From Thelonectria olida (Eukaryota > Ascomycota > Sordariomycetes > Hypocreales > Nectriaceae): a DNA stretch of 64,000 nt. Shown here piece by piece: positions 53,882-64,000 of this stretch. Within the stretch, counting starts at the first letter, position 1; each line of letters starts with the position of its first letter. Made by a program: the position numbers and the translations under genes. The DNA lies in assembly GCA_020736575.1 (NCBI GenBank), contig JAGPYM010000041.1, positions 1-64,000 on the forward strand, read 5' to 3'. The notes below the pieces were generated by a model. It made no database searches. It had not been told where the DNA came from and was given only the letters and a program-made list of their open reading frames with translations.

Positions 53882-55125
53882 ATGAGTGTTCTCACTGAAG
53901 CCCTCCAAAAAACCCTGCAACGACAACATACGCAAGGCGCTGCATCTACAGAAGTCTCATGGCGCAGCATTATGCTACGAGTCCGAGACCGTATGAAAGT
54001 CACCTGCCCTCAGCAATACCCCCAAATCGAGGGTGACGATCTTCGGTTTACTTTCAGTCTCAACAAAGCCGACCTCCATGGGGCCGTACCTATTTCTCTT
54101 GATGGAGATGGTGTGGTCCTCGACGGTGGAGAAATCTGCCACAATACTTTCAACCGGGAGCCCCAGCGGCCGTGAGCTGCGCCAGAACGAGTACTATACA
54201 TATGGCAAAGTTGACTTGACCGGGAAGCTGGTGGGATCAGCCACGAGCTGGCCAAGAGGAACACCGAGAGGACAGGAGAGAATCCCCGAAGATATCGTCC
54301 TCATAGTCACAGACGGTCGGATAGACCTTCGCGGCTCGAAACAGGTTCAAGGGAAAGGAGGGGCAGCGATGACGTTTCAAAGTTAAGTGAACTGATTGAC
54401 AACCTATCTTCGGACACGATCCGCACTGTAGCGACGGAGAGTCAGGAATATCTACGGTTTGGGGTGCGACGGTTCTCCTTTGAACTGATATCCAAGCCCT
54501 CATCCCCGTAAAAAAGCCCTCAGTGTTAAGATTTAGGAAGCAAAGTGGCATCTAACTGAGAAGGAGGGTGGACTACGCTTCACGGTTTCGGGTCTGTTTT
54601 GACACGAACAATGTATTGGAAGTGAATGAGATGCAAGGAATGTCTTACTCCATATCTTTTGTTGACTTGACTTTTCGGTAGGAGCTAGTGACTGAGGGGT
54701 ACGATAAGATTGAATTGGTCCAGCTGGAATGTACATATGCAAAAAAAAACACTTCTCCGATGAATGTGTCATGGGATTCTCAAGCATCGGAGAAGCTTCG
54801 TGACTCCATAACGAACTCGAGGTTCCTCGGCGTCGCCGATGCGGGTGATGGATTGAAACAACGCGACACTTCTGCAGTGTTGCCATTCGAGGAAGAACGA
54901 TTGAATCCAGGCAACGAGATCGCAGAGGTTGTCGTCACAGACATCGGACCAGTAAAGTCATGGGCTCGTTTTGAGGGAATCTCGCGTCCCACCCAGCAAC
55001 ACAGGGAAGGCGGCATGAAAGCATTCCCAAAGAAGAGGCAGTTGGGAGTTTCTTTCTTACTGGGCGACTGGCAACTCCAAGGAGAAAAGGTCCGATCACA
55101 GGCAGACCTATCCCGAGTAGACTAA
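53882..55125 (+). pseudogene. Caspase-domain-like protein remnant
   Basis: In several frames the plus strand shows SVLTEALQKTL, then VSWRSIMLRVRDRMKVTCPQ and QIEGDDLRFTFSLN, then the ISLDGDGVVLDGGE block. In fungal caspase-domain (peptidase C14) proteins a similar order follows the p20-like domain: a W...+L+V helix, a P.Q.P..EG...R..F strand, and a D-G-V-+-L-+-AG repeat. The frame shifts near 54175 to ELRQNEYYTYGKVDLTG and continues in broken form to 55125. The catalytic His/Cys domain is not seen. Family assignment rests on motif order only. Confidence 0.4.
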
Positions 55126-56422
55126 TTTAGTAACAATCCACTCGATATCAAAAGCATTTCAGACAACTACTTCAGACACTCCCGATATAGCCGAGTAACT
55201 TTGTGGCTTTCAGAAGAGGGGGTTCAACGATAGGGTTCTAGCCTCCATGTTTCGTTCTTTGAACTTGACGGAAGTTAAAGTCTATTCCTGGACCACTTCT
55301 TCACTTAGAGTAATTTGCATGTGATATTCAATACACCAATCATAGCCATTCGCTATGGTAGGGCATGACGTATTGACTTACACAGGCTGCTGTCATGTTG
55401 CATACTGTGTCGCAATTGCCATATGGCAAAATTTCAGGATGGAAGACGCCTCAGAAATTACATAGAAGGCTGCTATTTTGCTTGGACCGTCGAGCTTGGC
55501 TTTATCCGGCTAAGCATCATCCAAAACATTGGGAGATGAACCATGGCGGCAGCGCCTATCCCTTTTAAGGTGCTAAGGCTCAAGTAAAGTACTATCCCCA
55601 TCCTATCCCGGCCAAGACAGAGATATCTAGAGAAACTTGGAGCATGCAGGATGGTGGTGATGATTTTAATGTGTTGGCAGGTAGTATGATGAGCTTTATG
55701 TAGGTTGAGAAATTCGCTATGACTTATATTGCCATATAAACTTGGCGGGCAGTTATGTACCTTCTGGTGTCACGTGGCCAGGGTTCAATAGCCGGCATAC
55801 TCTATGCTCAGTCTTTATTATACAGAAGCAAAAGGGGTTTCACAAGCCGAATCTTTTCTCACCGTGTGAGTGAGTTTGATAAAGGTGAAAATCTGACCAC
55901 CGTGATTGAAGGGCCATAGGAAAAGAGCTGAATCTCGACTCATGTACCGTCTTGCTCTTCGCGAGTGGCATAGGCACCGCTGGTCAGCTTCAGTATGTTG
56001 CACAACTTTTCGACGGATACCACAATTACGAGGTGAAAACGAGGAGAATTGCACTATTTTGGCAGGTAGACTCGGAGAGTAAGTATGCCATAGTTCTGGA
56101 TGGCCAAAGCCTATATTCATTGTTCTAGTTCAAACAGCCTGGGTTGCCGATCGCGTGGTGTAGATTCCTGCTAACCTAGACAATCTGCTGGCAGCTAGAG
56201 AGGCGATCGTACTCACGTACGCCGTTAGAGAACTTCATCACCAGTACACGACCTGAACGGCAGCCGATAGCGACTGCTGATTCCACTACAGCCGACGCAG
56301 AGGCTCGATACTCCGGAGGTAGTCAAAGCATATTCCTTCCATCTTTCACAACCCATACACCATCAGTGCTTATACCATAACCAGAGTGGCTAACACCTCG
56401 TGAAGCGGTCTCACTCAGCTGA
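55126..56422. other. No supported gene
   Basis: No recognisable domain occurs in any frame. The minus-strand frame at 55818-56120 lacks coding features. Confidence 0.35.
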
Positions 56423-57179
56423 TTATCGATGGCAGGCAATAGATCTAGGTTCAAAATTCCAATGTCGGTAGAGAGACGAGATGAGATCCCGCTGGAGCAA
56501 GCCTCGCGTGGAGTTGGCATCGGCGCCTTCGGTCGCCAGCAGCAGCTTCACAATAGCCTCGTGCCCGTTCTCGGCCGCCCGCGATAGCGGCGTCTTTGTT
56601 GAGAAGTAGTTCCACAACAGCCTTCTCGGTGTCGGGGCCCTTGCCAAATAACAGCTGCACAACGGCCTTGTTCCCATTTATGGCGGCCAGCAGTAGCGGT
56701 GTGTAGCCATACTTATCCGCGGACTCGGTGTCAGCGCCATTGTCGAGGAGCAGCTGCGCGACGGCGTCGTGCCCGTTCGCGGCGGCCCACGACAGCGGCG
56801 TGCGACCAGAGTGATCCTTCAACTCGATGTTGGCGCCTTTATTGAGGAGCATTTCTGCGATCTCCTTGTACATCTCGGCAACGTTCGATGGCAGACATGT
56901 GAACTGCATATCGTCGTGCCCGCCGGCTACGGCCAACGACAGAGGTGTCCGACCATTGTCATCCCTTGAATCTGGATCGACGCCGTCTGTGGCAAGCAGC
57001 ACCTCTACTAGCTCCTTGTCCCCATTGGAAGCAGCCCATGATAGAGGTGTCTGACCATCGTCATTGGGCCAGTCTGGATAGACGGCCCCGTCAGCGAGTA
57101 AAATCTTCACGATATCCATGTGCCCATTTTCTACAGCTCTCCATAGTGGCGTCTGGTCGTCATCATCCTTCTGGAACAT
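56423..57179 (-). pseudogene. Ankyrin-repeat protein, frameshifted
   Basis: The minus-strand frame (56451-57179) has six ankyrin repeats, for example DDQTPLWRAVENGHMDIVK, GQTPLSWAASNGDKELVEVLL and GRTPLSWAAANGHDAVAQLLL. One repeat carries an insertion around MQFTCLPSNVAEMYKEI. Near 56600 the ankyrin reading moves to another frame (STKTPLSRAAENGHEAIVK then LLLATEGADANSTR), so a frameshift breaks the last repeats. The 5' end is missing beyond 57180. It is a truncated relic of a longer ankyrin gene, and its repeats are more diverged than those of the array at 47457-48167. Confidence 0.75.
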
Positions 57180-57404
57180 ATAACGGTTGTGCTAGACCGC
57201 TGTACTATAGGGCAAAAGATTGGTTGCAATTATTGTGGCACACAACAGCTCTTTTAAGCCCTGCACAGTGGACCAGGCCGTGATAGAACACACCCGGCGA
57301 AGCGGAGGATATTTCGCAAAAAGAGAACATTTATGGTGGAGTAATGGAATTAAAGATAACGTATATGATAAGCATGCGCCGCATCTAAGTATGCGCCGCA
57401 CTTT

Positions 57405-57740
57405 TACTTTTATATTAGTTTATACCAGATAGAAAAAAATCTTTCTAAATTCAAACTAAGTCTAAAATAGCTCAAAACTATATACTGCATTTATTAAACT
57501 TAGTAGTATATAATATATTTTTCCTAGACTTTATATAATTTTTTAAAAGCTTAGTATTTAAAAAGTCTATTTACACTGTATAATTTCAGTTTCTAAGCTA
57601 AAAGAATTAGTTAAAAATCTAGAAAAAATACTATTATACTTTACTGTATAGATAATATAGTAAATTATTTATTTTAGAATTTTCTTAGTTATATTGCTAT
57701 TTTTTATTTTACTTAATTATATATTTTATAATTATATAGT
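57405..57740. repeat. Extremely AT-rich block
   Basis: The stretch is nearly pure A and T with many TATA and TTAGT words, unlike any flanking DNA. It is the interior of the MITE. RIP or a naturally AT-rich element could explain it. Confidence 0.8.
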
Positions 57741-57756
57741 ATAGTGCGGCGCATAC

Positions 57757-58165
57757 TGTCACGGCTCGTGCATGACCAAGCCCCAGACAGGCGGTCTGAC
57801 CCGGCAGAACCCCTCGGCCCCACTTTTAGGCACGCAAGAAGATGTGATGTGGATCGGACCAATCATAATAGGAGCGACCGGAGCGACCAGGAACGATGGA
57901 GCGACGCTCATCGCTCCTATCGCTCCCCAACGCTCCTATCGCGCCCACAGGAAACGCTCAGTATATAAACACATTCATTTAGTACATTAGATAGATTACA
58001 GCTTCCTTAGCTTTCAATACAACTTGGTTACACTCATCTACTTTGAGCACATCACCAGACGTAACAACCCACTACATTGCTCAGACCTTGACGCCCTGAT
58101 CTCGAGGCCAACATAAACCTAGAACCCTCTAGTCTTATCCGTTGGGAATTGACCAGATCGTTACA
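57757..58165. mobile_element. Solo LTR, 409 bp, probably gypsy type
   Basis: It starts TGTCACGGCTCG and ends GATCGTTACA and is flanked by perfect 5-bp duplications CATAC (57752-57756, 58166-58170). A TATATAAACAC box lies near 57962. A GAGCGAC/GTCGCTC-rich, hairpin-prone segment lies at about 57860-57945. It sits inside the right inverted repeat of the MITE. The size and TGTcA...TTACA ends suit Ty3/gypsy LTRs. Confidence 0.9.
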
Positions 58166-58330
58166 CATACTTGGATGCGGCGTATGCTTATCATATACGT
58201 TATATTAATTAGCAAACTAAACTTATAGCTTTACGTGAAAATTTTTATGCCTATGTGAGAGTTTTCTATAGGCTCTTATGGGGCTGGTTTAAGCTAGCAT
58301 TAGAAAGACGGCTTATTAGAAAAACTTTTG

Positions 58331-58398
58331 GCACCTAACTTTCGGCATCTAACTTTCGGCATCTAACTTTCGGCATCTAACTTTCGGCATCTGTCAGA
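58331..58398. repeat. 14-bp tandem repeat
   Basis: GGCATCTAACTTTC (first unit GGCACCTAACTTTC) occurs four times without gaps, plus a partial unit. The word CATCTAACTTTC also recurs at about 58544. Confidence 0.85.
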
Positions 58399-58574
58399 CA
58401 GTACGTGTATTCGGTCCATTGATCCAAATCAGTGTATATATGTCGTGTGTTGTTGTTAAGCGTCTGTCCCTGAAAGATCCGCTGTTCATTATAAGACCCT
58501 TGACCCGCATGTGACACCCCAGCATATGCCTTCTGTTCAACAGCATCTAACTTTCATTACTTATCACCGAGACG

Positions 58575-58890
58575 TCTCTATTAGGTGATCGTGACGCTTG
58601 CAAACATTCTGCAAGATCCGAACTTGGAAGAGAACCTTCCTGATTACGACGCGCTCGACGAATGCATGACAGATCTGCCGCAACTTCTCGACTTGATTGT
58701 CGAGAAGTCATCTGAGTCTCCTCGTGTCAGGTGGATCGCCTCCAGTCGCAACTAGCCGAACATCGAAGTGCAGCTGGAAACAGCAGGACAAAAAGTAAGG
58801 TTGTGTCTCGAGCTAAACGAAGAGTCCATCTCCACTGCTGTCAGCATATACATCAGGCATAAGGTGGATAAATTGGCACGGCTGAAGAAA
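58575..58890 (+). pseudogene. NACHT-type STAND/NLR NTPase fragment
   Basis: One plus-strand frame reads VIVTLANILQDPNLEENLPD, YDALDECMTDLPQLLDLIVE (Walker B-like DALDEC), SPRVRWIASSRN, TAG, PNIEVQLETAGQKVRLCLEL and EESISTAVSIYIRHKVDKLARLKK, then a stop. This is the Walker B to sensor-1 stretch of fungal NACHT NTPases of the NLR type, which control cell death on non-self recognition. The TAG replaces the Trp of SRNWPNIE, which fits TGG to TAG by RIP on the other strand. The P-loop and the WH and repeat domains are missing. Confidence 0.82.
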
Positions 58891-59343
58891 TAGCATTTGG
58901 AAATACCAAAACATAATCGACTTTTACTGGGATTAAGCTGGACTACGGATACGGAGCCAGTTTCTCGGCGGTTCCGTTGAGTATTTCGATACGACAAGAT
59001 GGCCTTACACTCGCTGCGGCACTGAAGACAGTTGCCATCATCAACGCAGTCGACACCAACTCTGTGGGACCCATTATGATAATTGTTGAGCTCATGACCA
59101 TTCAATAGTTTGCCGACCAGCAATGATAGGGCACTTGAGGGATACCGGGCGTATAAATAGAGCATGACGGCGCGTCCTTCTAGTTTAAGCCAGCGCTTCC
59201 GGTTGAGCCTATCTGTCGCGTTTCACTGATCCTTGCACGGAAAGCACATCACAATGCAGAGTAATTAAAATATGATCTTGCGGCATTTATAGAGGTCATC
59301 TCATCTATTCCCGCAGATGGCCACTTCCGAGCCTGGCACAACG
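58891..59343. other. No supported gene
   Basis: The reading after the NACHT fragment decays; no repeats or domains were seen. Confidence 0.35.
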
Positions 59344-60860
59344 TTAAAACGGACATGCCAAGCCGAGATTTCGCATAATCGATACGATCGACAGATATGC
59401 AGGTAATGCTGTCAGAAAAGTAGCGTAGGCGTCATCACCGGTGTGACGACTCTTCTTCTCCATTTCTGCCAGTGGTGCCTCCACGGCTTCTCTCTTCGTC
59501 TGCTCCCCTTCATGTGCTTTACTCTCCGACTCAAGGACCGTCAGGACTTCATCCCCCGCTTCATTCTCTGACTCGGGATCCGTTAGAACACCATTATCTG
59601 TTTCACTGTCCGCCTCAGAATCCGTCAGAGATTCCTCCTGTGCTTGTTCCACGGCTGGTTCCTCTGCGGTCTGTACGGCCGCTGGGGCCTCAGGGGCGGG
59701 TGGGCAGGTAACGACTACGGCATCCGTAGGGTCCTCCAGGGATTTGTCACCGGGTTCAGCCTCCCTGGCAAAGAATAACCCCGAAAGCAGAGAATGTTCC
59801 GGCAGTAGGTTGCCGTACATACACTCCCAGTCCGGTGTCTTGGTGTCCCCGTCCGTCTCGTGTGCGGCGTTACCGGTCGTAGTCTCTTCTGTCGTGGCCG
59901 TGGACTCTTCCGGAGTGACTGTATTGTCGTCCGTGGTGACTGTACTTTCTTCCGGAGTGGCCGTGGTATCTTTAGCTGTAGCCTCCTCCGCCGCGGCGTC
60001 TCTACCACAACCTCTTCTACCGTGGCAATACTCTTGGCGCGCTCTGCCTTTCTCCTCTTGTTCGCGATGGTACTTCCTGAGGTTGTCTTCAGTACTGAAC
60101 CCGTACTTGCCCAGCTTCTTTCTCTCGTTAAGCAGCGAGTAGACTGTAATGAGTTCCGATTGGGACGCGCTCTCTAAGGCAGGGCCACCTCGAGACTCGT
60201 CCTCGCGCAGAAGCATGTTGATGAAAGGCGCCAGAACCTTTGCATGGAATGCCGAACCGAACCATTCCAGCAGGGCGGGCCGCGTCTTCAAGGAGCGCAT
60301 GAAGACCAGGATTACGTAGATGAATCCCCAAACCCCTAAGTCACGCGTATCTGCCTCCTCCAAGAGGTAAGGAACCATGGTGCGGATCAGCTCGATCGTT
60401 GCATCATGGATGTCCCTCGCGTTGGCCATGGCGTCAGAATCGGCTCGGTCCTCGGCCGTCACAAGGTCGGGGCCCACGCCGTCATCATCGGGCTCCATCT
60501 CTTATCGGCAAGGGGAATTCCCAGCAGCAACTGGTAGAGCAAGAGGCCGAGCTGGGCGCTGCAAGTGGTCAGTTAGAGACGAGTGTAACCCAATTCAAGG
60601 GGCCAGCAAATACCTTGGACGAATTCTGGATGTCTTGGCAGGTCCACCGATCTTGATCTTCTCCAGTGCCGCGTAGACATCCTGAAGATGGTCGTTCCTG
60701 TTGTCCTTGTAGCCATGTTCAGTCTAAGCAATAGATATCTTCATATTACGGCCTCATTTCTGTTTGAGCTATGCAATCTGCTGCCTCGCGAGCGGTTCAC
60801 GATGCTTGAAGCCATCGAGTCGGGCTGTCATCCGTCCGCAAGAGGCATTTTCAAGGTCGC
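59344..60860 (-). CDS. Est1/EBS1-like DNA/RNA-binding domain protein, uncertain structure
   Basis: The main frame (59344-60498, 384 residues) has GVWGFIYVILVFMRSLKTRP, AFHAKVLAPFINMLLREDES and, after a Thr/Glu-rich linker, LLPEHSLLSGLFFAREAEPG. This resembles the order YxHVxLVFL, L...LN.LL and PLPED..LRG in Est1/SMG-type C-terminal regions of fungi. Upstream on the minus strand, an intron (GTATTT to TTGCAG, about 60550-60610, with CTAACTGAC) joins HLQDVYAALEKIKIGG to AQLGLLLYQLLLGIPLADKRW, which then shifts frame against the main frame near 60490. The linker holds TATTEESTVTT-like acidic repeats. The gene may be spliced differently or be recently frameshifted. Function by similarity would be telomere or NMD related; confidence is low. 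Confidence 0.45.
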
Positions 60861-61725
60861 CTTCCGACGTCTAAATGAGTTGTGAGTCACGCCGATGTAA
60901 GCTGACATGGATCAATTAAATATTTTGGCTTGGCTCGGATGAATTCGAGATCGTACGGAGGACGTTGAGGCTTAGAAATCAAGACCGTAAGTGGAGGTGG
61001 TTCAATTAATCAGCATCCACACCCAAATGTCAGGTCACTCGACCTTTAATTACGCCCAGGCCCGTCCCGCCGCGACCTCGTGGCACCAGAGGAACCTATT
61101 GAAGCGGCTTCTCTTTTAGGCCGAGTCGCCCAGGCGCTTGTTGCCAATGAATGACGCAGGTGCAATTTCTCTCTTGTCTCTCTTTCTCTCTCTCTCGTCT
61201 CGAAGGCAAGCAAACTTGATGGGCGACGCTTGCAAGTCGGGAACTTTGTTGGCCATGGCTCAACTCCGGATACTGCTTCAGAGCCGTCCATTGATGCTTC
61301 CACTGCTTTGTTCCTGGCATGAAAATGAGATGCTGCTGAACTGTCCCGAAAGTGCTCCCACATCCCATGCCCAACGGGGACGCCGTGCCTCGGGTCCCGC
61401 TGGTGGACGGCCCGTCTGAAGAGTGTGTTTGCTGCATATCCACAGCATTCAGATTGATGACCAAGGATTCGTGGATGGCGCTCTGGGCGCGAATAACCCT
61501 GTCGATTACGTTGAACGGCGCAAGCACTCTCAAGGCCGATGAAGAAATCGCAAGATCCTATGCTTGCGCACCGTGACAATTTAAGCAATTAATATAAAAG
61601 ACTAGGCGATCCTATTATTTATTATTAGTATAGGCTAATATTAGTTACTATTTTATTAAATTTAAAAGATATTATAAGTATAACAATCTGGTCAATTTCT
61701 CCCGTCTTTCCTGCCCATTTCAATC
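60861..61725. other. No supported gene; CT-rich and AT-rich patches
   Basis: A (TCTC)n run lies at 61168-61203. A very AT-rich patch lies at about 61588-61690, just 3' of the SDR gene. No domain-bearing frame was seen. Confidence 0.4.
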
Positions 61726-62630
61726 TCAAACAGACCAGCCACCATCTATGCAATATGCGGAACTGGTCGTGAACTTGCTCTCGTCACCTAGAAGGTACGC
61801 AATGAGCGCTGCAATCTCCTGGGGCTTGCTGTATCTCTTGAACAGCTGAGGGAGATCTTCGGGCGCCAAGCTCATAGACTTGATCTTGTCGATGGCATCG
61901 CGCATCATGGGTGTATCAACGGCGCCGCTAGGTTCAAATTTTTTTAGCAGGAGCACATTAATTATAAGCATCCAAGACCTACGGGCAAATAGCATTAACT
62001 CGAATACCCCTTGAAGCGACCTCCTTAGCCACACACTTCGTCAGGCCCAGAACGCCGTGTTTGGATGCGACGTATGGTGCTAGGGTTGCCGCGCCATGCA
62101 GACCGAGCGTGCTTGATACATTGACGATGCTGCCACAATCCTCCATGGCGGGGATCTCGGCACGGAGGCAGTTGAACACTCCCGTTAGGTTAACGTCGAG
62201 AGCCTCTTGCCATTCCTCGTCCGTGAGTTCTGCGACGGCCTTTGCTGTGCCGCTAATGCCTAAGAAGAAAATATCAGTTTGTTTTCCCACCTTCCGCCCA
62301 TCAAGCATCGCGTAGATTTATACCAGGTAACCAAGACGTACCAGCATTATTAATGCAGCCATCGATCCTACCGAACGAATCCTTAGAATTCTTTATCCAC
62401 CTATCTACAGTGTCCTTCCTTCTCACATCCACCAGCCCATGCAGTATGCTGATACCAGGGAAGTCCTTAATGATGTCGGCCTCCGCCTTCTCTAACTCCG
62501 GCTCTCGTACATCGGCCAAGGAGATTGTCGCGCCCCGCGCGGCGAGGTACCGTGCCGTCGCTAGGCCGATGCCGCGCGCAGCACCCGTGATTATGATGAC
62601 CTTCCCTGCAAATGGCTTCAGGTCCGCCAT
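61726..62630 (-). CDS. Short-chain dehydrogenase/reductase, three exons
   Basis: Exons 62342-62630, 61983-62259 and 61726-61927 give a 255-residue classical SDR. KVIIITGAARGIGLATA (residues 10-26) is the cofactor motif, and SLADVREPE has the Asp favouring NAD. CINNAG joins GISGT across intron 1 (GTACGT to TTCTTAG, 82 bp). SIVNVSSTLG has the catalytic Ser and YVASKHGVLGLTK the YxxxK pair, and RVNAICP joins GAVDTP across intron 2 (GTAGGT to ACCTAG, 55 bp). The end IDGGWSV is typical. All catalytic residues are present, so it should be active. Substrate unknown; relatives reduce 3-oxoacyl groups or oxidise alcohols. It stands alone. Confidence 0.92.
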
Positions 62631-63374
62631 GGTTATAATTTCGGCGATTGATAGCTGTGCAGATTTTCTGGCCGCCGGGATTCTTCAGTGCGATGTTTCT
62701 TAGTAGACAGGAGACGATTTGCGGCGCTGCTACCGGTATGATGGATCTGACGGCGGCTTAACTACTTCTGCGTCCGTCGGTGGAATAGGTACACTTAACA
62801 GTCATGGGATAGGAGATATTTCAGGCGTAGTTAGGTGCTTGGATAATTATAGAGAGGAGGATGATAAAATGATAAATCTTTTGGAATAATGGACCGGGTT
62901 CTTATATAGATAAGACGGGGGCGCTTAGACACCAAATGATTCCCAGCAGAACATTTCAGCTGCTAAATGTTAGCGTACTCCGCTCCTAACCCAACTCAAA
63001 CCGTCTTCTTTTTATTCTCCCTGCTAATAATAGAAAGCAAAGTAAGGATAAAACCTAAATGCCTAATGCATCTAGGAGTCTTTTAGCCAGTTTGCGGGGG
63101 CTCAAATGTAGAACGCAGAGCATATGCCACAAGAGAATACCAACCTTATTCTAATCATACGACCGAAGCTTTATGGCGGCGGGACGTAATCAGCCACTTG
63201 AGGGTTCAGAATAATTGCCCTCGCTAGCTGTCAGACCATCCGGCAGGCAGAGCCGGTATGCAGCAGAAAATATACAGCCATATAACTGCATCCTCGGTCT
63301 GCAGTACTGGCAATTATCGGAATCACGCTACCGCCCTCCGAACTTGGTTTTGTTCCTTCGCTTGAAGTCCCGGA
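62631..63374. other. Upstream of SDR, intergenic
   Basis: The promoter of the SDR gene should lie here (TATATAG near 62903 is about 270 bp upstream of the ATG). No other gene was seen. Confidence 0.4.
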
Positions 63375-63467
63375 CAGGCTTGCAAACAAATAAATCAAAT
63401 CAAATCGAGCCTCCAATTTAATTTGATTTGGATAGATTTGGATTTCATTCATTTGTTTGCAACCCTG
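63375..63467. mobile_element. 93-bp hAT-type MITE
   Basis: The ends read CAGG(C/G)TTGCAAACAAAT from both sides, and perfect 8-bp duplications GTCCCGGA flank it (63367-63374 and 63468-63475). The inside is AATCAAATC-rich. The whole unit can fold as a hairpin. It carries no coding sequence and must be moved by a hAT transposase elsewhere. Confidence 0.9.
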
Positions 63468-63475
63468 GTCCCGGA

Positions 63476-64000
63476 ATGTGGACTCAGCAAGCGGTGATGG
63501 CAACAGAGAAGCTCGCAACCAATAATTCCCAATGAACCCGATCCAAATCACCAGTTTCTGGAGTTGATCGATCGTTCGAATGCCGGTATGTCATTGCCAG
63601 TCACTGTTTTGGGCCTCTTCACAAGCCTATCCTTGCTGTTGAGCCGATGTAACCCTATTCCTGCAGGCGCATTCAGATATTATTTCTGAAGCGGCAAACT
63701 GCTGTTGGTCACTCCAGGACCTGCCAGCGTGTTGCGCCAGCTGCTTCGTGTCATAGGTATTTAAATGGATGTTTCAAGAGCTGATTGGGTAAAGGCGCAT
63801 GCAGCTGGTTGTAAAATCACGGTGCTTTTCATTATGCACACCGCATCACATGGTAAGCAGTTTTCACACGATGTGCAAACTGCACCTACTGGGTAATTTT
63901 CACCTGTGCCCCGATGCAAGTTTCGTTGGCTGTGCGACCTGTCCCTGTGCGATTTTCACAGGCTACGCAGCCTGGTGCGGGGCTCACAAGGCGTGCCGCT
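63476..64000. other. No supported gene; degenerate GT/TTTTCAC repeats
   Basis: From about 63810 to the end, TTTTCAC and TGTGC/GTGCAA words recur at irregular spacing. No coding frame is supported. Confidence 0.4.

Larger units (their letters stand above)
57359..58200. mobile_element. TA-flanked AT-rich MITE containing a solo LTR
   Basis: Inverted repeats of 43 bp, differing at two positions, start ACGTATATGATAAGCATGCG at 57359 and, reverse-complemented, at 58200. TA lies on each outer side (57357-57358 and 58201-58202), as in Tc1/mariner-type elements. Without the inserted LTR the element is about 428 bp. Its middle (57405-57740) is extremely AT-rich, as expected after heavy C-to-T mutation. 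No coding capacity exists. Confidence 0.9.

Noticed and set aside
58331..58398. CRISPR-like array
   Set aside because: The units are 14 bp with no spacers, and the genome is eukaryotic.
1..64000. Giant Starship-type cargo element
   Set aside because: No DUF3435 tyrosine recombinase or boundary repeats were seen, so a Starship cannot be supported here.

Overview
This window looks like a piece of a filamentous ascomycete genome, probably a Sordariomycete. That placement is inferred from gene families, short introns and mobile-element types; nothing in the window fixes the species. The evidence for a fungus is direct: short spliceosomal introns (about 50-80 bp) with CTRAY-like branch points, a fungal CP2/grainyhead-type transcription factor, Tad1-like LINEs, Fot1/pogo, hAT, MULE and copia elements, and premature stops that all fit C-to-T change at CpA, as repeat-induced point mutation (RIP) would leave.

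Layout. 1-4.2 kb: a Fot1/pogo transposase remnant abutting a HAL-type kinase pseudogene, then a solo LTR. 5.6-8.2 kb: an intact CP2-family transcription factor with a probable long first intron. 8.9-24.8 kb: a nest of transposons. A near full-length Tad1-like LINE (minus strand) is split by a hAT transposon (8-bp duplication CATTGTCC) and by a copia-family solo LTR (5-bp duplication GGATC). Truncated LINE copies and a decayed second hAT surround it. 25.3-25.8 kb: a small hypothetical gene. 26.5-34.9 kb: a 5'-truncated copia element, a MFS transporter fragment cut on both sides, a LINE stub, a MULE with a nested MULE-like MITE in its right terminal repeat, and a solo LTR just upstream of an intact SDR gene (35.0-36.0 kb).

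36.5-50.8 kb holds sparse genes: a transcription-factor fragment, two secreted-protein candidates (one with a Thr-rich second exon), a frameshifted acidic coiled-coil gene, an acyltransferase-3 membrane protein, an ankyrin array and a MADS-like two-exon gene, with LINE 3' stubs between them. 52.9-59 kb is a graveyard of NLR/cell-death-like parts: a caspase-domain-like remnant, a frameshifted ankyrin gene and a NACHT fragment. A TA-flanked AT-rich MITE carrying a solo LTR lies among them. 59.3-62.6 kb carries an Est1-like gene and an intact three-exon SDR. A 93-bp hAT-type MITE with a perfect 8-bp duplication lies at 63.4 kb.

Few genes act together. The intact host genes (CP2 factor, two SDRs, acyltransferase, secreted proteins) are unrelated singletons separated by transposon debris. 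The main interest is the datable nesting of elements and the shared LINE 3' module. No coherent new multi-gene system could be shown; the best candidate for a lost system is the decayed NLR/caspase/ankyrin neighbourhood at 47-59 kb.
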